Below the pieces are notes generated by a model. The model ran no database searches. It saw only the letters and a list, made by a program, of their open reading frames with translations, and was not told the DNA's origin. Of a DNA stretch of 64,000 nt, positions 59,401 to 64,000 are shown piece by piece. The stretch covers positions 1,178,001 through 1,242,000 of the forward strand of contig CAVVZJ010000003.1 in assembly GCA_963752755.1 (NCBI GenBank), written 5' to 3'. The position numbers and the translations under genes are program-made. Position 1 is the stretch's first letter. Each line of letters starts with the position of its first letter. The DNA comes from CAVVZJ01 sp963752755 (lineage in GTDB: Bacteria > Planctomycetota > Planctomycetia > Isosphaerales > Isosphaeraceae).

Positions 59401-59957
59401 ACATGGTCGTCCGGCTCTGGGACACGACGACGGGCCGGACAAGAGCGATCCTCCCAGGTCACGACGAGAAGGTCCGCTCCCTCACCTTCTCGGCCGACGG
59501 TCGGACCCTGGCCTCCGCGGGCAACGACAAGATGATCCGGCTCTGGGACGTGGCGACCGCCACTCCTCGCGAGCGTCTCGACATTGGCCAGAAGGTCGTG
59601 GCGATCGCCTTCCGCAGTGACGGCCGGGCTCTGGCGGCGGCTGGTGAGGCGGGTGCCCTGGTCCTCTGGGACCTCGACTCGAAGCTCCCGCCCCGGACTC
59701 TCCACGGCCCCGACTCCGAGTTGCAGAGCCTGGCCCTCACGCCCGATGGGCAGACCCTGGCCGTCGCCGGCCGATCGGGCAAGATCATCCTCTGGGACAC
59801 GATCACCGGCCAGGAACTGCTGACCCTCGAAGGTCACTCCGCTCCGGTGCACGGCCTCGCCTTCGCCCCGGACGGCTCCCGGCTCGCCTCGTGCGACCAC
59901 GCCGGCTGCCTCCGACTCTGGCTCGGCCGGCTCACCGAGGACGCCAGGGGCCGATGA
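56490..59957 (+). CDS. Ser/Thr protein kinase with C-terminal WD40 repeats
   Basis: Intact protein of 1,155 residues from GTG 56490. The kinase domain spans about 80-350: glycine loop GRGGFGVVFRARD at 89-101, Lys111 in VALKVPRP, catalytic HRDLKPSNVLL near 204, DFGLAKLL near 232 and YMAPEQAAG as the APE region. A membrane helix (ALAVVLLALVAVGLAGGLTW) at about 385-405 is followed by a short coiled coil and about ten WD40 units (LWDVATGHRLATF; LWDAATGQSLGSLQGHDG; LWDTTTGRTRAILPGHD). The kinase is therefore cytoplasmic and the propeller outside. The four-base overlap with the sigma gene shows translational coupling. Ligands are unknown. Confidence 0.93.
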   Translation: MSISPDDITPIDDQLLAALLADDAALAAGRALEPASDGMAGDLRACLLDLESLWPRAGVSLTEDLGAFDPATASNPPRFGRFEVIEAVGRGGFGVVFRARDPRLGREVALKVPRPDVLLTAALRRRFLREARAAAALDHPQIVPVFDADMLGPFCYIASAFCEGPTLSAWLRSRPEPVPPRLAARLLRSLAEAVQHAHDRGILHRDLKPSNVLLQLPAPGRPEAEIVPRITDFGLAKLLAEEGGETEETRSQALIGSPPYMAPEQAAGKAREVGATTDVYALGATLYQVLTGRPPFEGESRSETLMQVLATEPVSPQALRPGLPRDLQTICLKCLKKDPRRRYATATALADDLGRFLRGEPIQARPASVRERAWKWARRRPSQALAVVLLALVAVGLAGGLTWSNAWLQAHNRRLQQAIDRADRHARDADRHARDVERERRLTARFLNDAQLHLADQALELGQYERAQDLLDALGPGSDGADPHGFVWQHLRRRSRVPFIQLRGQEWSVRGMAALPDGRTVAVGNWDGKVTLWDLPTERLRAQLTGHESSKTSSAFSPDGRMLANFEADTPEEPRRGAVTVWDVATARRLFRLRPSRPVEWVESFEFLSGGLLAVAWIEPQQRLLVEVWDLAADPARPRRVGQLEGLDAVEFATGGGVFAVRKDEHLVLYEVDADGLRPRSVISQPLELVDLSPDGRLIVAFKAQQFAAIIDSASGTELGRLDSLDALSPVAISADSSALAIPDVSGRVHLWDRHSRQFRTVRVDENGQHSSLRLALSPDGRRLVAVSRHPQGGGGPVTLWDVATGHRLATFPGRPGTYDVPAFTTDGQSVLLFEGASIRRWFPDRSDEASVALGGHADEGWSTVFSPDGSRLATGSDDTDEPQTIKIWDGASGRLMASWSGGVGTVAALAFHPAGRVLASGHLADGRRDSVRLWDAATGQSLGSLQGHDGRVYAVAYSPDGRTLATGGSDMVVRLWDTTTGRTRAILPGHDEKVRSLTFSADGRTLASAGNDKMIRLWDVATATPRERLDIGQKVVAIAFRSDGRALAAAGEAGALVLWDLDSKLPPRTLHGPDSELQSLALTPDGQTLAVAGRSGKIILWDTITGQELLTLEGHSAPVHGLAFAPDGSRLASCDHAGCLRLWLGRLTEDARGR

Positions 59958-59980
59958 GGGATCGGGGCAGAGCGCCGGGG

Positions 59981-60718
59981 TCAGATCATCCGCCATTCCC
60001 CGGTCTTCGCGCCGGAGTCGGGGTGGTGATGCGGATCTTCGGCCGAGAGGACGGGCACATCGCCGACGCCCCAGAGGCGGAAGCCGCCGCGGAAGGCCGT
60101 GAGGTTGTGGCCGAGTCGCGAGCCGGGCGGTAGCCGCTTGAGCTTCTTGGCGTCGCCGCCGCCGAGAACCAGGTCGTCCACGAGGAAGGCGTCGATCAGG
60201 TGCGTGATGACCCGGTACACCGCGCGTCGCCAGGTCGATTTGCCGAGGCTCTTGCGGCCGGCGCGGCCGAGGGTCTCGCCGAGGGTCCGGCCCGCCTCGC
60301 TGCGAAACGGCAGACGACCCAGCTCCAGGGCGACCAGCACCCGCTCGGCGATCAAGGCCCCGCCGACGCCGGTGCCCAGGCCAAGGAAGAGCATCCGGCC
60401 GCCCTGGTAGCTGCCCAGCGCCTGCATCACCGCGTCGTTGACAACCTTGACCGGCCGCTCGAAGGCGGCGGGGAAATTGAAGCCAACCCAGCCCGGCCCG
60501 AGGTTGCCGGGCTCGCTTTGCGGCCCGTCGTCGCCGACCGGGCACGGTACGCCAATCGAGACGGCCTCGTACTGCCAGTCGTCCGCCAGCTCGCGGACTG
60601 TCTTCACCAGCCGAGCGGGGGTCAACTCCGGCCCCGAGGGGGCCTTGCGGGGCTCGGTCTCTCCGGAGACCAGGATCTTCAGCTTCGAGCCGCCGATGTC
60701 GATCGCCAGGGTCTTCAT
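59981..60718 (-). CDS. ROK-family sugar kinase, polyphosphate-glucokinase-like
   Basis: Intact protein of 245 residues from ATG 60718 (MKTLAIDIGGSKLKILVSG). LAIDIGGSKLK is the phosphate-1 motif; VKVVNDAVMQALG holds the catalytic Asp, and MLFLGLGTGVGGALI is the phosphate-2 motif. SIGVPCPVGDDGP and NLGPGWVGFNFP match the PpgK-like branch, which phosphorylates glucose with polyphosphate or ATP. DPHHHPDSGAKTGEWRMI is an unusual His-rich tail. It is convergent with the kinase gene and has no close partner on its own strand. Confidence 0.87.
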   Translation of the reverse strand: MKTLAIDIGGSKLKILVSGETEPRKAPSGPELTPARLVKTVRELADDWQYEAVSIGVPCPVGDDGPQSEPGNLGPGWVGFNFPAAFERPVKVVNDAVMQALGSYQGGRMLFLGLGTGVGGALIAERVLVALELGRLPFRSEAGRTLGETLGRAGRKSLGKSTWRRAVYRVITHLIDAFLVDDLVLGGGDAKKLKRLPPGSRLGHNLTAFRGGFRLWGVGDVPVLSAEDPHHHPDSGAKTGEWRMI

Positions 60719-61066
60719 GGAAAGGGCGCATCCCGTCCGCCGGGTGACGGTCCGCCGTCGCCCGTCGCGACCGGCCATCATTCCCGAGGTCGGCGGAACC
60801 GAGGAGCACGTCAGATGCCGAAATCCGGTCCTCCGGGAAGTGAAGGAACGCCCGGGAACCGGCGTTGCCCCCCGGTTCGAAAACGCCCCGACAGCATGAC
60901 AGGATTGCTTTCTTTGACCGTGTGCTGGGGCTCGGGACGGTCCGGAAACGCTCAGGCGACGCGCTGGGGACGCCTGGAAAACGGTGGGACGATGCCAGGG
61001 GGCGCTTTCTTTTGAGCCGAAACTGATGTCGCAACTCTTTGTCTCTTCGAAAATTCGATTATGGTC
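60719..61066. other. Non-coding stretch upstream of repeat R copy 3
   Basis: No gene is supported between the ROK kinase start and repeat R copy 3. The end of this stretch (61030-61065) is AT-rich. Confidence 0.5.
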
Positions 61067-61174
61067 TTGCCTATTTTGAAGTTCGTTCGGCGGTGGGGGG
61101 CGCTGCGCCTCGCCGGCAGTCAGGGCCAGAGGCCCGATCGAATCATCGGGGAGCCCATGTTAATTATAGCACAC
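61067..61174 (+). repeat. Dispersed repeat R, copy 3
   Basis: It begins TTGCCTATTTTGAAGTTCG and ends TTAATTATAGCACAC, matching 33286-33405 and, inverted, 25776-25893. The open frame across it reads LKFVRR, then IIGEPMLIIAHDRKAGAGPF, close to copy 1 (IAQKRAAGAGPF). Bases 61175-61305 are non-coding. Confidence 0.82.
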
Positions 61175-61305
61175 GATCGGAAGGCTGGCGCAGGGCCATT
61201 CGTGGTCAGGAGGGGGAACCGAGCGTGCCGTTGCGGGAAGGCCCGGGAGGGCGGATCGCGATGTGGCGGAGGGTGGCTGCGTGGTTGGATGCAGAGAAAC
61301 GGGCC

Positions 61306-61644
61306 TCAGAACGGCAGGTCGTCGGGTTCGTCCGCGTCATCGGCCGCCCTGGTTTCTGAACCATTCGCGTCATCGGCCGCGGCTGGACCGGAGGGTGGCC
61401 GGTGGTCGAACGGAGCCGTCTGCGGCTGACCCGAGTTATCGACGCTGGTCAGCAGCGCGACCTGACGCTCAGCGCGATCGAGGAGCCCCTTGCAACGCGA
61501 GAGCAGGCGGACACCGCGCTCGTAGGCGGCCAGCGCGGCGTCGAGGTCGAGGTCGCCGGATTCGAGCGCGGAGACGGTCTGCTCCAGCGCCTGCAGGGAG
61601 GGCTCGAAGCCAGCGGGTTCGGTCTCGGGGTCAGCGGGGGGCAT
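61306..61644 (-). CDS. xseB: Exodeoxyribonuclease VII small subunit
   Basis: Intact protein of 112 residues. The XseB core is residues 14-60: FEPSLQALEQTVSALESGDL, then DLDAALAAYERGVRLLSRCK and LLDRAERQV, a two-helix domain. The tail after residue 75 is acidic and disordered (AADDADEPDDLPF). It partners XseA in a complex that degrades single-stranded DNA in both directions. It lies 67 bases downstream of xseA on the same strand; the gap is AT-rich (TTGAAAAATTTTAATTTG). Confidence 0.92.
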   Translation of the reverse strand: MPPADPETEPAGFEPSLQALEQTVSALESGDLDLDAALAAYERGVRLLSRCKGLLDRAERQVALLTSVDNSGQPQTAPFDHRPPSGPAAADDANGSETRAADDADEPDDLPF

Positions 61645-61711
61645 CGGGAGAAGACCTCCAGAACCAGGAACGAAGATTCTTTATTTGAAAAATTTTAATT
61701 TGTAAATTTTC

Positions 61712-62899
61712 TTATTTGGCGTCCGCTCCTGGTTCGATCGCCTGGACGCGGCTGATCAGGGCGCCGGAGGCCAGGCGGGTCCGGATTCGGGTGCCGGGCG
61801 GGGCGTCGGACGGATTGCGAACGACGGCGTCGTCGTCGAGGCGTTGGGTCAGGCTGTAGCCACGCGACGAGGACAGCCAGGGGGCTGAGGGCGTCGAGCT
61901 GGGCGGCCAGGCGGGCGAGGTCGCGGCGACGGCGGTCGAGATCGGAGGACAGGGCACGTCGGGCGCGGTCGGCGAGGGAATCGAGGCGCGGCGCGGGCGT
62001 CGCGAGAACGGCTGAGCAGGGCGCGGGCCATGCGGTCGCGGTGGGCCTCGAGCGCGGCGGCGACCTCGCGGGCATCGGGCACGCAGAGTTCGCCGGCGAC
62101 GCTGGGCGTCGGGGCCCGGAGGTCGGCCACGAGGTCGGCGATCGTCACGTCCACCTCGTGACCGACGGCCGAGACGACCGGCAAGCGCGAGCCGGCGATG
62201 GCCCGCGCCACGACCTCCTCGTTGAACGCCCAGAGGTCTTCCAGGCTGCCGCCGCCCCGGGCGAGGATGAGCAGGTCGGCCTCCGCGACGCGATTGGCCA
62301 GCGCGATCGCCGCGGCGATCTCCTCGGCGGCGCCCTCGCCCTGCACCCGGGAGGGAGCCACGAGGATCTCCGCGGGCGGCCAGCGGCGCTGGACGACGTG
62401 GATCACGTCGCGGACCGCCGCGCCGGTCGGGCTGGCGACACGACGATCCGCCGGGGAAACCTTGGCAAGAGGCCGCTTGCGATCCGGGTCGAAGAGGCCC
62501 TCGGCCTGGAGCTTCGGCCACAAGCTGGCGGAAGGCCAGCTCCAGCGGCCCGATGCCGACCGGCTCGATCTTGCGGACGACGATCTGGTACTCGCCCCGC
62601 GGCTCATAGACGGTCAGGCCGCCCCAGGCCCGCACGGCCAGGCCGTCTTCGAGGTCGAAGACGAGGCGGCGGGCGTCGCTCCGCCAGAGCACGGCCTTGA
62701 TCTGGGCCGAGTCGTCCTTGAGGCGGAAATAGACGTGGCCGGAACCGGGCCGTGCCAGATTCGAGATCTCGCCCAGGAGGCCGACCTCGCCGAACTCGCC
62801 TTCGAGCAAGGCGCGGAGCTGCGAGGTCAAGGCGGAGACGGTCCAGAGTCCCTCGGCGGCCAGGCCGGTCGGTTCGAACAGGGGGAAGCTCGCGGCCAT
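61712..62899 (-). CDS. xseA: Exodeoxyribonuclease VII large subunit (three frameshifts)
   Basis: About 395 residues from ATG 62899 (MAASFPLFEPTG). An OB fold (VSALTSQLRALLEGEFGEVG; GHVYFRLKDDSAQIKAVLW) is followed by the catalytic domain: LFDPDRKRPLAKVSPADRRV, SPTGAAVRDVIHVVQRRWP, ILARGGGSLEDLWAFNEEVV and VSAVGHEVDVTIADLVADLR. A coiled-coil domain and the short ending SSRGYSLTQRLDDDA close it. Shifts lie near 62515, 62000 and 61865. It is upstream of xseB, with which it forms a subunit pair. The gene is otherwise complete, so error is more likely than loss. Confidence 0.92.
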   Translation of the reverse strand: MAASFPLFEPTGLAAEGLWTVSALTSQLRALLEGEFGEVGLLGEISNLARPGSGHVYFRLKDDSAQIKAVLWRSDARRLVFDLEDGLAVRAWGGLTVYEPRGEYQIVVRKIEPVGIGPLELAFRQLVAEAPGRGPLRPGSQAASCQGFPGGSSCRQPDRRGGPRRDPRRPAPLAARGDPRGSLPGAGRGRRRGDRRGDRAGQSRRGGRPAHPRPGRRQPGRPLGVQRGGRGAGHRRLALAGRLGRRSRGGRDDRRPRGRPPGPDAQRRRRTLRARCPRGRRRARGPPRPHGPRPAQPFSRRPRRASIPSPTAPDVPCPPISTAVAATSPAWPPSSTPSAPWLSSSRGYSLTQRLDDDAVVRNPSDAPPGTRIRTRLASGALISRVQAIEPGADAK

Positions 62900-62958
62900 G
62901 CGGCGTTCCTTCGCGGGGCGGTCGTCGTGCGGGCGGGGACGTTTGCCTCGCCCTCAGT

Positions 62959-63386
62959 CTAGCGATCCGGCCGCTGGGCGTCCAAGGGCGCCGGGATCAG
63001 TCCACCGCAGGTCAGGCGTTCCAGGGCCGCGACCAGCTCGCCGACCCGGATCGGCTTGGTCAGGTGATCATCCATGCCCGTGTCCAGGCAAGCCTGCCGC
63101 TCGCTGGGGTCGTCGTGGCCGGTCAGCGCGATCAAGCGGGGACATCGGGCGACGCGACCAGGAGCCGGGCCACCTCCAGGCCGCTGAGGCCGGGCAAGTC
63201 CAGGTCGAGCAAGAGGACATCGAACACGTCCGCCTGGACCGACTCCAGCGCGGCCGGGCCGTCGCTCGCGCCGTCGGCGTGATGGCCAATCTGCTGGAGC
63301 AGCGCGATCATCAGATCGCGCAGATCGTCATCGTCCTCGACGACAAGGATGCGCAGGGAGAGGCACGAGAACTTCGAGGATGTCAT
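62959..63386 (-). CDS. Single-domain response regulator (one frameshift)
   Basis: About 142 residues from ATG 63386 (MTSSKFSCLSLRILVVEDDD); ATG 63425 is another option. A CheY-like receiver: the acidic pair in VVEDDDDLRDLM, the phosphorylated Asp in FDVLLLDLDLPGLSGLEVA, the Thr in IALTGHDDP and the Lys in DDHLTKPIRVGEL. The frame shifts near 63140. There is no output domain, so it works in a phosphorelay. It stops 59 bases before xseA begins on the same strand, so it may be cotranscribed with exonuclease VII. No sensor kinase is in view. Confidence 0.87.
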
Positions 63387-64000
63387 CGGCGTGACTCTCG
63401 CGGTCGGCTCAATCGTCTTCGGCATGTCCCCGGAACACCAGGCGTCGTGCCTCCGGGATGACGTTCCCTGTCTCGCGAGCTGTGCGGGTTTGGCGATCCA
63501 CGACCGATGCGTCGGGGTACGGTTCGCGATCCCGTCGAGAGCCGTCGGAACGGGAGGGGCCACCTCTTGTCCAGAACCTCACCGGCTCCCCGCGAGCCAA
63601 TAGCCTCTCCCACGATGAAACCGGAGGGCGCTGTCAACGTCAAGAGCGTAGACTCAAGAATGTCAGTTCGCAAAAAACCTTAAAGGACCTTAGGCCGCGG
63701 CCGAAGTCTGGATTTTCACGACAGTTGGGGTGGAGGACGCCAAAGGGAGCCCGGGAGGATGCCTGGAGACCTCGCCGTGCGGGGAGAGCGGTGCCGCGTG
63801 GTTCGTCCTGTCACCGGACCCGAGATCTCGGTTTGACGACGCTGCGCGGCCGAGCTATCGCAAGACGACGGCAGGAGCCAGGGCTCGCTCGTGGAGGCGG
63901 GTGGGGGGCTCCGCGGTCGGTCCGTAGCAGGGCCAGGTCAGGTGGGCGACGGCGTCGGTCGGGTGGGCGGCGGATCGCCGCATCGAGTCGGGCGAGGTAG
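63387..64000. other. Right edge without a confident gene
   Basis: No confident gene. On the minus strand a frame from the edge to a stop at 63855 (SAAHPTDAVAHLTWPCYGP) could be the end of a CDS lying beyond the window, but support is only composition. Plus-strand frames across 63458-64000 look non-coding. Confidence 0.4.

Noticed and set aside
56373..61034. A 1,553-residue open frame on the minus strand
   Set aside because: It is antisense to the sigma/kinase genes and part of the ROK gene. Its composition is Gly/Arg/Asp-rich and shadow-like, while the plus strand encodes clear kinase and WD40 motifs.

Overview
The window reads as planctomycete DNA, most likely from the Isosphaeraceae or close relatives. 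It is very GC-rich and carries several lineage hallmarks: a DUF58/BatA/von Willebrand operon followed by a giant coiled-coil membrane protein, an ECF sigma factor overlapping a Ser/Thr kinase with WD40 repeats, surface proteins with N-terminal LEDRRLL-type motifs, a dockerin protein, a PEP-CTERM protein, and many intergenic palindromic repeats. No rRNA, tRNA or CRISPR array was recognised. At least twenty genes, including normally indispensable ones (dxs, tilS, xseA, NAD kinase, polyprenyl synthase), are broken by single-base shifts, several in C or G runs. I read these mainly as assembly errors, so broken genes are listed as one CDS with the shift noted.

Layout. 1-1088: gene remnant, small membrane protein and two palindromic repeats. 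1125-6737: DUF58, BatA/VWA and a second VWA protein. 6779-9204: nitrosative-stress block (DUF488, two cupins, group III truncated haemoglobin) divergent from an Rrf2/NsrR-like regulator with an operator between them. 9308-12470: small proteins, a low-GC nuclease-like gene between direct repeats, and an IS5-type element. 12584-20250: CLC channel and a 1,900-residue coiled-coil protein. 20457-25061: secreted protein, intact-ended IS701-type element, prenyltransferase-repeat protein. 26077-32380 (minus strand): AsmA-like protein, GT39 glycosyltransferase, tilS. 32631-40352: Cys-rich secreted protein, methyltransferase, SMP-30 protein, LEDRRLL surface protein, acidic repeat protein, DacZ-like diadenylate cyclase. 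40422-42020: GTTCGTTTTG array and a RAYT transposase flanked by its own inverted REP sequences. 42393-50037: dockerin and PEP-CTERM proteins, then a DUF4157 (eCIS-type) gene bracketed by a perfect 414-bp duplication. 50128-55784: thioredoxin-like gene with two in-frame TGA codons at its CxxC, NAD kinase, polyprenyl synthase-dxs operon. 55892-63386: sigma/kinase pair, ROK glucokinase, xseB-xseA, response regulator.

The most interesting points are: (1) a TlpA-like protein whose redox motif is TGA-x-x-TGA in an otherwise open frame, with a perfect hairpin directly downstream, a candidate U-x-x-U diselenide protein; (2) a modular set of hairpin repeats that share GGGTGGC ends but have different palindromic cores, in the same window as a RAYT transposase flanked by inverted copies of one member; (3) two accessory genes (nuclease-like, DUF4157) bracketed by direct repeats.
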